A stretch of 64,000 bases of DNA from Polyangium mundeleinium (GTDB lineage Bacteria; Myxococcota_A; Polyangia; Polyangiales; Polyangiaceae), in assembly GCF_028369105.1 (NCBI RefSeq), contig NZ_JAQNDO010000001.1:7658501-7722500 (forward strand), in the 5' to 3' direction. Numbering within the stretch: the stretch's first letter is position 1; each line of letters opens with the position of its first letter. The position numbers and the translations under genes were made by a program. Positions 6,671 through 15,522 of the stretch are shown piece after piece. A model generated the notes under the pieces. That model was given only the letters and a program-made list of their open reading frames with translations, searched no databases and was not told where the DNA came from.

Positions 6671-7660
6671 AGGCTTCGGGATAAGTTCGGGACCGCGTTG
6701 TCCTTGTCGGGCGACACGCTGCTCATCGGGGCGGCCCGGGCCGACATCGGCGCGAACCTGGACCAAGGTGCGGCGTACGTGTTCGTGCGTAGCGGAGGCG
6801 TCTGGACCGAGCAGGCGAAGCTCGTCGCGAATGACGGAGCCGGAAGCGACGCCTTCGGCGGGTCGGTGGCGTTGTCGGGGGAGACGGTGCTCGTCGGGGC
6901 GACAGGAGCCAGCGTCGGGGGGCAGGAGAAGCAAGGTGCGGCGTACGTGTTCGTGCGCAGCGGCTCTGTGTGGACCCAGGACGCGAAGCTCGTGGCCAGC
7001 GACGGGGCACCGTTCGACGCCTTTGGCGGTGCGGTGTCGCTGTCGGGGGACACGCTGCTCATCGGGGCCACCGGGCGCGACATCAACGGGATGCAGAGCC
7101 TGGGGACGGCGTACCTCTTCGCCCGTGACGGGGTGACGTGGACCGAGAAATCGAAGCTCGTGGCCAGCGACGGGGCACAACTCGATAACTTCGGCGTGGC
7201 GGTGGCGCTGTCGGGCGACACGGCGCTCGTGACGGCGTTCTCGGACGACATCGGCATGAACAACAACCAGGGCTCGGCCTACACGTTCGTGCTCCGGAAA
7301 TCGAACGGCGAGGCGTGCGCGACCGCCGACGAATGCGCGAGCGGGTTCTGCACGGAAGGCGTTTGTTGCGCAGACGCGGCGTGCAGCGGCGCCGGTGGCA
7401 ATGGCGGTTCCGGTGGCAATGGCGGCGCAGGCGGTTCCGGTGGCAATGGCGGCGCAGGCGGTTCAGGTGGCAATGGCGGCGCAGGTGGCGCAGGTGGCTC
7501 GGAGACCGGCGGCGAGGGCGGCTCCGGCGGCAACGCGCCCAGCGACGACGGCGGCTGCGGCTGCCGCGTGGGCTCGTCCACCCCGAGCAGCGCGCAAGCC
7601 TCGCTCGGCCTCCTTGCGCTCGGCTTGCTCGCCCTGCGGCGCCGCACCTCGAAGCGCTAA
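6671..7660 (+). pseudogene. 5'-truncated FG-GAP repeat protein with MYXO-CTERM-type tail
   Basis: From RDKFGTALSLSGDTLLIGA onward the frame encodes four beta-propeller FG-GAP blades, each with a SLSGDTLLIGA-like and a GAAYVFVRSG-like strand. It then has a Cys-containing segment (CATADECASGFCTEGVCC), a Gly/Asn-rich linker made of 27-bp DNA repeats, and a C-terminus CGCRVGSSTPSS, LGLLALGLLAL, RRR. That last part matches the MYXO-CTERM sorting signal (Cys, transmembrane helix, basic end). There is no start codon with a ribosome binding site. The first blade begins 6 nt after the stop of the ferritin-like gene, and only TTG codons (6698, 6704) are available. The N-terminus and secretion signal appear to be deleted. 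Confidence 0.7.
7394..7492. repeat. 27-bp tandem repeats coding a Gly/Asn-rich linker
   Basis: Three near-identical 27-bp units (7412-7438, 7439-7465, 7466-7492) preceded by an 18-bp partial unit. Each begins GGTGGCAATGGCGGCGCAGG and encodes GGNGGAGGS. This is the flexible linker before the C-terminal anchor of the truncated FG-GAP gene; the copy number probably varies between strains. Confidence 0.85.
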
Positions 7661-8030
7661 CGCGCCGAACCGTTCGGCGCTCTGCGAGATCGCGAAGCGA
7701 GAGGCGGCAGGCGGAATCTGTCGGGGTTTCCGTCCGAACGCGGCCAAGTGCCCGTAACCGCTCGACCCGAAGGGCACGCCCGCTCCCGCTCCCGCTCCCG
7801 CTTCCGCTCCCGCTTCCGCTCCCGCTTCCGCCTCCCATTGCTTCACCAGCGCTCCTCGGCCGCACGCGCCGACGCTGCGGGGCACGTAGCCCAGCATACG
7901 CCTTGAATGGCGCAACGACTTCAACGCCCCATCCTGCAAAGTTTGGTAGGCTCGTTGTTTCGCTCGAGCGGAGGGCATCGCCCCCACCTGCCCGAGACGC
8001 TTCCTCGGTCACTCTTCGGTGGTCTTCTTG
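7661..8030. other. Intergenic region with hexamer tract
   Basis: A 370-bp spacer. It contains a GCTCCC/GCTTCC hexamer tract at 7781-7836, the reverse complement of the tract at 991. The rest shows no gene, terminator or promoter that I can support. A GTG at 8019 could extend the next gene by four codons. Confidence 0.6.
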
Positions 8031-11000
8031 ATGCTCGACATTGCAGGGTATACAGCGTTCGAACGCGTCGAAGTAACGCCGTTCGCGAAGACATTTCGCG
8101 CGCGGCGGGTGCATGACGGCCTGCCCGTCGTGTTCCAAAGCCTGTCCATCGGACGCGCCCGGAGCGCCGAGATCGCGCGATTCAAACACGAGTACGCGCA
8201 ACTCGCGCAGCTCAGCTCGCAAAGCCTCGTCTCCGTCCTCGGCGTAGAGGCGCGTGAAGACAGCCTCATCGTCATACGCGAACACTTCCCAGGCCACACC
8301 CTCACCCACACCCTCGCCGCGCGCCCAGGCAACAAGCTCCCCGTCTCCGAGGCCCTCGCCATCGCCACCGCGATCGCCGAAGCCCTCGCCGCCCTGCACG
8401 GACGCGGCATCACCCACCGCGATGTCCGCCCCCAGAACATCCTCGTCGGCGATGCAGGCGCGCTCAAGCTCACCGGCTTCGGCGTCGACGCCGAGGTCAC
8501 GCGCGCACACGAGCGACTCTACGCGTACGAGGTCCTCCACGACGTCCTGCCCTACACCGCGCCCGAGCAAACCGGCCGCATGAACCGCAGCGTCGACCAC
8601 CGCGCCGACCTCTACGCCCTCGGCATCATCCTCTACGAAGCCCTCACCGGTCGTCGCCCCTTCGAAGCCCGCGAGCCCATGGAGCTCATCCACGCGCACC
8701 TCGCCCTTCAGGCCAAACCCCCCGCGCACATCGACAGCTCGGTGCCCGAGCCCCTCTCGCGTCTCATCCTCAAGCTGCTCGAGAAAAACGCCGAAGACCG
8801 CTACCAAAGCGCCGAAGGCCTGCTCGCCGACCTGCGCCGCTGTAGCCACGAGCTCAAGACCCTCGGCACGATCTCCCTTTTCACGCCTGCCGAGCACGAC
8901 CACGAAGGCGGGCTGCGAATCCACCAGAAGCTCTACGGTCGCGAGCGCGACATCGACGCGCTCACCTCGACCTTCACACGCTCGCTCGGCGGCGAACGCT
9001 CCATCGTCCTCGTCTCCGGTTACTCGGGCATCGGCAAATCCTCGCTCGTGCACGAGATCCTCAAGCCACTCGCCCGCGCGAAGGGCTACTACACGAGCGG
9101 CAAATTCGATCAGTTCAACCGCGACACCCCCTACAGCGCCATCATCCAGGCCTTCGACGGCCTCGTGCGGCAGATCCTCACGGAGAGCACCGAGCGGATC
9201 CAAGCCTGGCAGCGCGCATGGCTCGAGGCGCTCGGACAAAACGGCCAGGTCATCTGCGACGTCCTGCCCTCGATGGCACACGTGCTCGGCCCGCAGCCAG
9301 TCGTGCCCGGGCTCGGACCCGTCGAGGCGCAAAACCGCCTGAGCCGATGCTTCGCGCAGTTCGTCTCGGTCGTCGCGCGCAAGGCCCACCCGCTCGTGTT
9401 TTTCCTCGACGACTTGCAGTGGATCGACCTCGCGAGCCTCGACCTCCTGCGCGCCCTGCTCGCCGACGACTCCCTCGAGTCGTTCTTCTTCTGCGGCGCC
9501 TACCGCGACAACGAAGTCTCCCCCGCCCACCCGTTCATCGCGGCGCTCGAAGAGGACAAACGCGCAGGCCTCTCCGTCTGCGACATCGTCCTCGGCCCGC
9601 TCGAGCGTCGTCACATCGTCGACTTGCTCAGCGACAGCCTGCGGCGCTCGGACACCGGCCCGCTCGCCGACGCCATCCTCCAAAAGACCGCCGGCAACCC
9701 CTTCTTCGTCCGCCGCTTCTTGCACTCGCTCGGCGACCACGGCGTGCTCACCTTCAAGCCCGGGACGGGGTTTTCCTGGGACCTCAAACGACTCGACGAG
9801 CTCGCCTACAGCGAAAACGTCGTCGATCTGATGGTGCGCACCATCGCCCGCCTGCCGCAAACCACGCAGGAAGCCCTCCGCCTCGCCGCCGCCATCGGGA
9901 GCGAGTTCGACCTCGGCGTGCTCGCCACCGTGCTCGAATGTACGCCCGAACAGGCCTACGGCCGCCTCGAGCCCGCCGCCGCTGAAGGGCTCATCATCCC
10001 GGGCCGCAACGGCTACCGCTTCGCTCACGACAAGGTCCAGGAAGGCGCGTACGCGATGATCCCGGTCGCAGGCCGGCCTGCGTTCCACCTGCGCATCGGC
10101 AGGCTGCTCGCCGAGAGCACGCCCTTGTCCGAGAGCCGCAACCTCTTCGACGTGGTCGGCCACCTGAACAGCGCGCTCGAGCTCATCGACGATCCACACG
10201 AACGCGAGACGCTCGCCCGAATGAACCTCGTCGCCGCCACGCGAGCCGAAGAATCCGCCGCGTTTGGCGCCGCGCGCAGCTTCCTCGAACTCGGCCTGCA
10301 ATGCCTCCCCGAAGATGCCTGGACGTCGAAGCATCAACTCCGCCTCGCCTACGCGAGGAAGCTCGGCGTCACGCTGTCCTTGCTCGGCCATCACGATGAC
10401 GCGCTCGCCGCGCTCGGAGAGGCCCTCGAGCGCGCCACGACGAGGCTCGCTCGAACCGAGATCCTGCGGCTCAAGATGAAAGCGCAGGTGCTCAAGAACG
10501 ACCTGCCGGCGGCGCTCGCCGAGGGGCTCGTGGTGATGCACTCCTTCGGCCTCGACCTGCCCGCGTTCCCGGACGAAGCGACGCTCGAGGAGCAGATGCG
10601 CGTGACACTCGACCTCGTCGTCGAGCGCTCGCCCGAAGCGCTCCTCGACCTGCCGCCGCTCGAGGACCCCGAGATCGCCGCGCTGCTCCAGGTCCTGGAG
10701 GAGCTGTTCGCGCCGACGTACTTCCTCGCGACAAACAACTTCAGCATCAGCATCGCCAAGATCCTCGAGCTGTCCTACCGTCACGGGTTGTCGCGAAGCA
10801 CGACCTACGGCTGTATCAATTTCGGCATGCTCTTGTGCGTCCGCGGGCATATCAAGCTTGGCTACGAGCTTGGCCGCATTGCTGTCAGGCTCGGCGAGAA
10901 GCTCGGCGACAAGAAGAACGAAGCGATGATCCGCAACATGTGGGGTGGCTTCGTCCAGTACTGGGGAGACGGCTACAGCGCTTGCTGGGACACGTTGATC

Positions 11001-12308
11001 AGGGGCAAGGACGCGGGCCTGGAGACAGGCCAGTACATCTGGTCGTTCTACAACACGGTCAACGCCGTCACGAACAGCTTCATGCGCGGTTTGCCCATCG
11101 AGGACATCATCGCCGAGGCGAAGAGCTACCAGCCGATCCGCAAGCTCGACCGCTTCGACGCGATCACCTGGATGGCCGGCGCGGCCGGACAGATCGCCTA
11201 CAACCTCTCGGTCGAGACAGACGACCCCTGCCGCCTTGTCGGGCCCCTCGTGGACATCGAGGAGGTCATCGCCGCGTGTCGCCGGATCAAGAACGAAAGC
11301 GCGTTCTTCTTCGCGCAGCTCTACATCGTCTTTTTGCTCGTCTTCCAGGGCGCCTTCGAGGAGGCGGCGCGCGTCGTGCTCGCGTCGAACCCCGAGCTCG
11401 TCAGCATCGCGGTCTGGCACGGCACGCCTGTTTTCCGCGCCTACGCGGCCCTCGCGCTCGCGCGCGCCTCGACGAGCGCCGCGCCTGAAGAGCGCGCGGT
11501 CATGCTCTCGCGCGCCGCGGCCTACGCGGAGAAGCTCGATGCTTGGGCGGAGATCTGTCCGGAAAACTTCGCCCCCCGCGCGGCCTTGGTTCGCGCCGAG
11601 CTCGCCCGCGCCCGCGGCGAAGACAGGTTCGTGACGGCGGAGCTCTACGACACTGCGATCTCGCTCGCGCATCGCGGCGGCTACATCCATGACGAGGCGC
11701 TCGCGAACGAGCTGTGCGCGAGGCACTGGATGGACGCCGGGAAAACGACGCTCGCGCGCGCTCACCTCAGCGAGGCGCGCCGGCTCTATGCCCGCTGGGG
11801 CGCAACCGTTGCCTCGCGCCGCCTCGCCCGCGCCTATCCCGAGCTTGTCGCGCGCGACGAGACGTTCGACGCGCCCTTGCCGAGCACGCCTGCGCCTTCG
11901 GCCGACGCCCTGGACATCGGGTCGGTGCTCAAGGCGGCGCAAGCGATCTCGGGCGAGATTGTGCTGCCCCGACTGATCGACGCCCTCTTGCGCGTGGCGC
12001 TGGAGAACGCCGGCGCGCGGCGAGGGGTCTTGCTCCTTTTGCGGGATGGCAGCCTCGTCGTCGAAGCGGAGCAGCGCGCGTTTGGCGAGGAAGACGCGCC
12101 TGCATCGACGGCGATCGAGCGAGATCTCGGCAACGCTCGGATCTGCCTGCGACCGTGCTCGCGTACGTGGCGCGCACGCGTGAGAGCGTGCTCCTGGAGG
12201 ATCGCGCGCAGGATGGCCCCTTTGGGCTCGACCCTTACCTCGTGGACGCGCCTCCGCGCTCGGCGCTGGCTGCGCCCATCATCGGCAAAGGTCGGCTTTC
12301 GGGCGTGA
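8031..12308 (+). CDS. Giant signalling protein: pseudokinase, AAA ATPase, TPR-like region, start of GAF domain
   Basis: The frame from ATG 8031 gives 1425 residues before a frameshift cuts it. Residues 5-265 have a Ser/Thr kinase fold (HRDVRPQNIL at about 130, APEQTGRMNRSVDHRADLYALG). However, the ATP-binding lysine is replaced (VVFQSL, about 36) and the DFG aspartate is lost (LTGFGV, about 148), so it is probably a pseudokinase. A STAND/AAA ATPase follows, with Walker A GYSGIGKSS (about 330), the family motif YYTSGKFDQFNRDTPYSA, and Walker B VFFLDDLQWID (about 455). Residues 650-1280 are helical repeats. A GAF domain starts near 1310. Family members integrate signals and pass them to an output domain; here that is the STAS domain in the next frame. 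The frame change lies near 12110-12140. Confidence 0.8.
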   Translation: MLDIAGYTAFERVEVTPFAKTFRARRVHDGLPVVFQSLSIGRARSAEIARFKHEYAQLAQLSSQSLVSVLGVEAREDSLIVIREHFPGHTLTHTLAARPGNKLPVSEALAIATAIAEALAALHGRGITHRDVRPQNILVGDAGALKLTGFGVDAEVTRAHERLYAYEVLHDVLPYTAPEQTGRMNRSVDHRADLYALGIILYEALTGRRPFEAREPMELIHAHLALQAKPPAHIDSSVPEPLSRLILKLLEKNAEDRYQSAEGLLADLRRCSHELKTLGTISLFTPAEHDHEGGLRIHQKLYGRERDIDALTSTFTRSLGGERSIVLVSGYSGIGKSSLVHEILKPLARAKGYYTSGKFDQFNRDTPYSAIIQAFDGLVRQILTESTERIQAWQRAWLEALGQNGQVICDVLPSMAHVLGPQPVVPGLGPVEAQNRLSRCFAQFVSVVARKAHPLVFFLDDLQWIDLASLDLLRALLADDSLESFFFCGAYRDNEVSPAHPFIAALEEDKRAGLSVCDIVLGPLERRHIVDLLSDSLRRSDTGPLADAILQKTAGNPFFVRRFLHSLGDHGVLTFKPGTGFSWDLKRLDELAYSENVVDLMVRTIARLPQTTQEALRLAAAIGSEFDLGVLATVLECTPEQAYGRLEPAAAEGLIIPGRNGYRFAHDKVQEGAYAMIPVAGRPAFHLRIGRLLAESTPLSESRNLFDVVGHLNSALELIDDPHERETLARMNLVAATRAEESAAFGAARSFLELGLQCLPEDAWTSKHQLRLAYARKLGVTLSLLGHHDDALAALGEALERATTRLARTEILRLKMKAQVLKNDLPAALAEGLVVMHSFGLDLPAFPDEATLEEQMRVTLDLVVERSPEALLDLPPLEDPEIAALLQVLEELFAPTYFLATNNFSISIAKILELSYRHGLSRSTTYGCINFGMLLCVRGHIKLGYELGRIAVRLGEKLGDKKNEAMIRNMWGGFVQYWGDGYSACWDTLIRGKDAGLETGQYIWSFYNTVNAVTNSFMRGLPIEDIIAEAKSYQPIRKLDRFDAITWMAGAAGQIAYNLSVETDDPCRLVGPLVDIEEVIAACRRIKNESAFFFAQLYIVFLLVFQGAFEEAARVVLASNPELVSIAVWHGTPVFRAYAALALARASTSAAPEERAVMLSRAAAYAEKLDAWAEICPENFAPRAALVRAELARARGEDRFVTAELYDTAISLAHRGGYIHDEALANELCARHWMDAGKTTLARAHLSEARRLYARWGATVASRRLARAYPELVARDETFDAPLPSTPAPSADALDIGSVLKAAQAISGEIVLPRLIDALLRVALENAGARRGVLLLLRDGSLVVEAEQRAFGEEDAPASTAIERDLGNARICLRPCSRTWRARVRACSWRIARRMAPLGSTLTSWTRLRARRWLRPSSAKVGFRA

Positions 12309-12955
12309 TTTATCTGGAGAATGACCTCGCGCGGGGAGCATTCACGCCTGCGCGGGTCGAGGTGGTGGGGCTCATCTGCACGCAGGCTGCGATCGCGATC
12401 GAGAATGCACGGTTGTATGGGGAGCTGGAGCGGCAGGTGGAGGAGCGGACGGCGGAGCTACGGCACGCGAATGAGGCGCTCGTTCGTTTGAGTCGCGCCG
12501 AGCAGGAGCGCAGGGAGCAGGAGGCTCTCGACCAGCGCGCGGTCATCAGCCAGCAGGAGGAGGTGATCCATGCGCTGTCGGCGCCGATCATCGAGGTCTG
12601 GTACGGGGTTATCGCGGTCCCGCTGGTGGGGGTGCTCGACGCGCGGCGGGGCGAGGAGATCATGGAGCGGGTGCTGCATCGGATTGGCTCCGCTTCGTGC
12701 CGCCAGGTGATCCTTGATTTGACGGGGGTGGAGAGCGTCGATTCCGAGACGGGCGAGCGCATCATGCGGATCGTCGGCGCGACGCGGCTGCTCGGGGCGA
12801 GCGTGGTGATCACGGGGATTCGCGCGGCCGTTGCGCAGACGATGGTGGCGTTCGACGCGGGCCTGAAGGAGCTGACGACGCGGGCGACGCTGCGGGACGC
12901 GCTGCGCGCGTATATGCGGTCGGAGGGTGCAGGGGGATTTTCGACGCGGAGGTGA
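12140..12955 (+). pseudogene. C-terminal part of the giant signalling protein in a shifted frame: rest of GAF, coiled coil, STAS
   Basis: From DLPATVLAYVARTRESVLL the frame completes the GAF domain (SALAAPIIGKGRLSGVIYLEN, QAAIAIENARLY), followed by a coiled coil (LERQVEERTAELRHANEAL). It ends in a STAS domain of the RsbR type (IEVWYGVIAVPLVGVLDARR, VILDLTGVESVDSETGERIM, LLGASVVITGIRAAVAQTM). It continues the 8031 gene after loss of one base (or gain of two) around 12110-12140. Read through, the protein would have about 1640 residues. No good start codon is visible, so it is unlikely to be an independent gene. Either the gene is broken or the sequence has an error. Confidence 0.8.
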
Positions 12956-13283
12956 AATGACGAACTGGCTGCGAATCGTGAAAACCTCGCCGGTCTCGCG
13001 GCTTTGAATACGGCTCACCACGCCTTCGTCGTCCCGCTCGAAGGACGCCCATGGATGCTCCCGCTCCCGATGCCTCCAAGAAACCTGGCTCAGCGAGCGG
13101 GCGGCTCCACGTCCTCGAATGGGATGATGGGCTGCGTGATACGCTGGAGCACGTCATCGCCACCTTGCACCGGTCGGCGCGGCGGTAAGGCGCAAGGCGG
13201 GCCGTCCTTCGGTGGGCGGCCCGCTGCACGCGGAAGCGGGAGCGCAAACGGAAGCGCCCGCGCCCCCCGCTCCGCGCATGCCT
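12956..13283. other. Intergenic region before duplicated module copy B
   Basis: A 328-bp spacer. It holds a short hexamer-type tract (13231-13258) and the edge of the duplicated module. Open frames here have unnatural composition and I support none of them. Confidence 0.5.
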
Positions 13284-13751
13284 TCAGGTCGTCTGCGCCT
13301 TCTTCCGCGGCCCGGTGGCCATGAAGTCCACCACTGTCTGCAGTTCGGCGGCCAGATCGGGCATTCGTTCCCCCATGGACGACAGCACGCCGTAATACGC
13401 GAGGAACGCCTCCCACGCCTCTGACCCCGCCTGCGTGCCCGTGTCCTCGGCGAGCTGCAGTGCGACGCGCAGTTCCTCCTCGATCGGCAGGAGTTGCTTC
13501 GTGAGGACGAGGTCGTTCTCGAGCCCTGCGAGCGGGATGGCTTTCAGCGAGACGTTGTACTTCTTCGCCAGCTCGATCACCCGCTGGATGTGTGGCTCCG
13601 CGCCTCTGCGCTGCCGCAGCGTGCGCTTGCGTTCGTCCACGGTGAGCGTGATCCCGTGCGCCCTGAGCTTCTCAACGATCGCCTTCAATTGCGCGAGCAA
13701 CTGGATGTGCTGCTCGGGCGTCAAGAGCGCGTCGCCGACTTTGTTGTCCAT
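13284..13751 (-). CDS. Conserved hypothetical protein, 155 aa (copy B)
   Basis: Paralogue of the gene at 1071-1538, the same length and about 93 percent identical by direct comparison. Changes include IELL to IQLL, DDRK to DERK, ADPH to AEPH, and LAKQHNVSLKS to LAKKYNVSLKA. Keeping length and chemistry despite third-position differences suggests that both are functional. It starts at ATG 13751, with the same short leader and repeat array upstream. Neighbours differ: copy A adjoins a D-aminoacylase-like gene, and copy B lies between the signalling protein and a Cys-rich lipoprotein. The duplicated unit is therefore the gene plus its array and not a larger operon. Confidence 0.75.
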   Translation of the reverse strand: MDNKVGDALLTPEQHIQLLAQLKAIVEKLRAHGITLTVDERKRTLRQRRGAEPHIQRVIELAKKYNVSLKAIPLAGLENDLVLTKQLLPIEEELRVALQLAEDTGTQAGSEAWEAFLAYYGVLSSMGERMPDLAAELQTVVDFMATGPRKKAQTT

Positions 13752-14308
13752 GCGTGGTTCCTCGCTTTCAGGGGCAGGTTACTCATCCCTGCTTGGCATT
13801 GCGAGCCAGTTGTGGTGGGCATCGCTCGCCCCGGGTTGGCCAAGGATCGACCAGCGCGGGGCGAAGGATCGGCCACCGCGGGGCGAAGGATCGGCCACCG
13901 CGCGGCGAAGGATCGGCCACCGCGCGGCGAAAGCTCGGCCAGCGCGCGGCGAAGGATCGGCCATCACGCGGCGAAGGATCGGCCATCACGCGGCGAAGGA
14001 TCGGCCATCACGCGGCGAAGGATCGGCCAGCGCGGGGCGAAGGATCGGCCCGCCATCCGAAATCCCTTGCACGGCTCCATCCTGGCCATGCACAAGGATC
14101 GACCGGAAGAACGCATGCCCGCTCACCGCCGCGGGGATGGCTCGGGGCGCGTTCATGCCGAGGGCCATGCTTCGTCGCGTCTTCGCCTGGTGCTTGCCGC
14201 TTGATGGTGGATCGGGGCGGGGACTCCCTCCACTGCGGGATCCTCGCCTGGGGCCTCATGCGCGTGGACGCGTGGTGGGTCCGAGCATATGTGACGACTG
14301 CGGGGCGT
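13752..14308. other. Intergenic region with array B and remnant sequence
   Basis: A 557-bp spacer made of the 94-bp leader of the 155-codon gene, the 22-bp array (13845-14054), the conserved tail of the duplicated module, and then about 190 bp with only a 20-bp match to the remnant near 2178. No gene is supported in it. Confidence 0.55.
13845..14054. repeat. 22-bp direct repeat array B (about 9.5 units)
   Basis: Nine full head-to-tail 22-bp units (13845-14042) and a partial tenth. Units 6-8 are identical, which suggests recent expansion. The consensus is that of array A, with GCGG more often replacing GGGG. The position relative to the downstream gene is the same as in array A. Confidence 0.9.
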
Positions 14309-15109
14309 CTATTGGCACGTCCCGTTCGTGCACTGGCCGCTGCAGCAATTGCCGGGGATGGAGCACGCAGCGCCGGCAGGGAGGCAGCATTTTCCGGCCT
14401 GGCACACGAGGCCGTCCGAGGCGCAGCAATCGCTCTGGGCGTCACAAGCGATACCTGCCGTCCCGCAGCAAGCGCCGGCCTCGCAACGATGATATGAGCA
14501 ACATTGCCCAGAGCCGCTGCACGAGGTGCCTGCCGGCTTGCAGCAACTCTCCACCACGCATGCCAGGCCATCGACCTGGCAGCATTGGGAGCTCTGGAAA
14601 CAGAACGACTGGGGTCCCCCGCACTTCGCGCATTTGCCCTGAAGGCAGATGTTCGAGCAACACTGGGATGCGAGCGTGCAATCCTCGTTGTCTTGCGCGC
14701 AGTTGGTTTTGCAAACCTGCGCGTAGCAGAAGGAGCCCACACAGCAGCCGGGCCCGCATGCCTCGCCGACGTCGTTGCAATCCGTGCAGATCTGGTTGGC
14801 GCAGGTGCCGCTGCAGCATTCGTTGAACGCCTGGCAAGGCTGGCCGCCCGGCTTGCAGCTACCTCCGCCGCCTCCCGACCCGGAGCTCGAGCTCGACCCG
14901 CCCCCGACGCTGCTCGATTGGCCCCCCTGCCCGCCGCTCCCGCCAGACCCGGGACCCGCGCTCGACATGCTGGACGCGTTGCCCCACGGCTCTTCTCCAC
15001 CCCCGCCTTCCCCAGGATCGCCGCCGGTACCGCTGCTGGAGCACGAGGCCATCGCACCCCCGATGATCAGGCCCGACAAGAGAACACCTGCAAACCATCG
15101 TTGTTTCAT
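14309..15109 (-). CDS. Cys-rich lipoprotein with repeated small disulfide modules
   Basis: A 266-residue protein from ATG 15109, where a signal peptide begins (MKQRWFAGVLLSGLIIGGAMASC, lipid-modified Cys at 23). A Gly/Ser-rich linker (about 25-90) leads to a region where cysteines come in a regular pattern. Modules of about 20-25 residues occur of the type C..G..C...NECCSGTCANQIC, CGGPQSFCFQSSQCC, CSGSGQCC and CSIPGNCCSGQC. The CC pairs suggest small knotted disulfide domains like those in toxin- or EGF-like modules. The protein is likely surface-exposed and could bind ligands or act against other cells; this is inference. It diverges from the lipoprotein at 15523. Confidence 0.7.
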   Translation of the reverse strand: MKQRWFAGVLLSGLIIGGAMASCSSSGTGGDPGEGGGGEEPWGNASSMSSAGPGSGGSGGQGGQSSSVGGGSSSSSGSGGGGGSCKPGGQPCQAFNECCSGTCANQICTDCNDVGEACGPGCCVGSFCYAQVCKTNCAQDNEDCTLASQCCSNICLQGKCAKCGGPQSFCFQSSQCCQVDGLACVVESCCKPAGTSCSGSGQCCSYHRCEAGACCGTAGIACDAQSDCCASDGLVCQAGKCCLPAGAACSIPGNCCSGQCTNGTCQ

Positions 15110-15522
15110 GACACCTCGACATACATGCGCTTGATGCAAGCACACACAGTGCTGCCTATCACGTCTTCGGTGGAAACCCAAGCTTCGAGCCGGGATCAAC
15201 CCTTCGTCCCGCCATCGCAGGCCAGCTCATCCTGCGACTCGGCCGCGATCTCGAACGAACGCAGCCGCGCCGCGTGATCGTACACGCGTAATGAAGCGGC
15301 AGCGGAAGCAGCAGCGGAAGCGGAAGCAGCAGCGATGGCGTGCGATGGCCCATCCTTCGCCCCCCACGCCCCTGAACCCCCGCGGCGCCCCTCCCGCCCT
15401 GGCCACCATTCCAACCGACCTGCACGCAGCCAGCCACAACACAAGTCGGAACAATGCTCTCCTTCAGATCCACATCGTTTGCCATTTCATGGCCCCACGC
15501 ATTCGATCTATTCTGAGCTTCC
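15110..15522. other. Divergent intergenic region between two lipoprotein genes
   Basis: A 413-bp region that must hold the promoters of both flanking genes. It contains a degenerate GGAAGC/GGCAGC tract at 15293-15336. I see no clear -35/-10 pair, riboswitch or further gene. Confidence 0.5.

Larger units (their letters stand above)
13262..14120. repeat. Duplicated module, copy B (matches 1053-1870)
   Basis: The second copy of the gene plus leader plus 22-bp array. It lies in the same orientation as copy A, about 12 kb away, so the two are direct repeats that could recombine. Similarity starts within the hexamer-derived sequence before the gene's 3' end and stops near AAGAACGCATGCCC. Confidence 0.85.

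Noticed and set aside
8019-8030. GTG 8019 as start of the giant signalling gene
   Set aside because: ATG 8031 gives the usual MLDI-GY opening of this family; no ribosome binding site favours the GTG.
7083-11942. Long 1619-codon minus-strand reading frame
   Set aside because: It is antisense to the giant signalling gene, and its translation is Arg/Glu/Asp-rich with no domain. High GC leaves few stop codons.
13004-13324. Plus-strand ORF in the spacer before duplicated copy B
   Set aside because: Gly/Ser/Arg/Ala composition comes from the hexamer tract; no start signal or domain.
13845-14054. Plasmid-type iterons / replication origin
   Set aside because: Repeats resemble iterons in size, but no replication initiator, DnaA boxes or A/T-rich region adjoin them.
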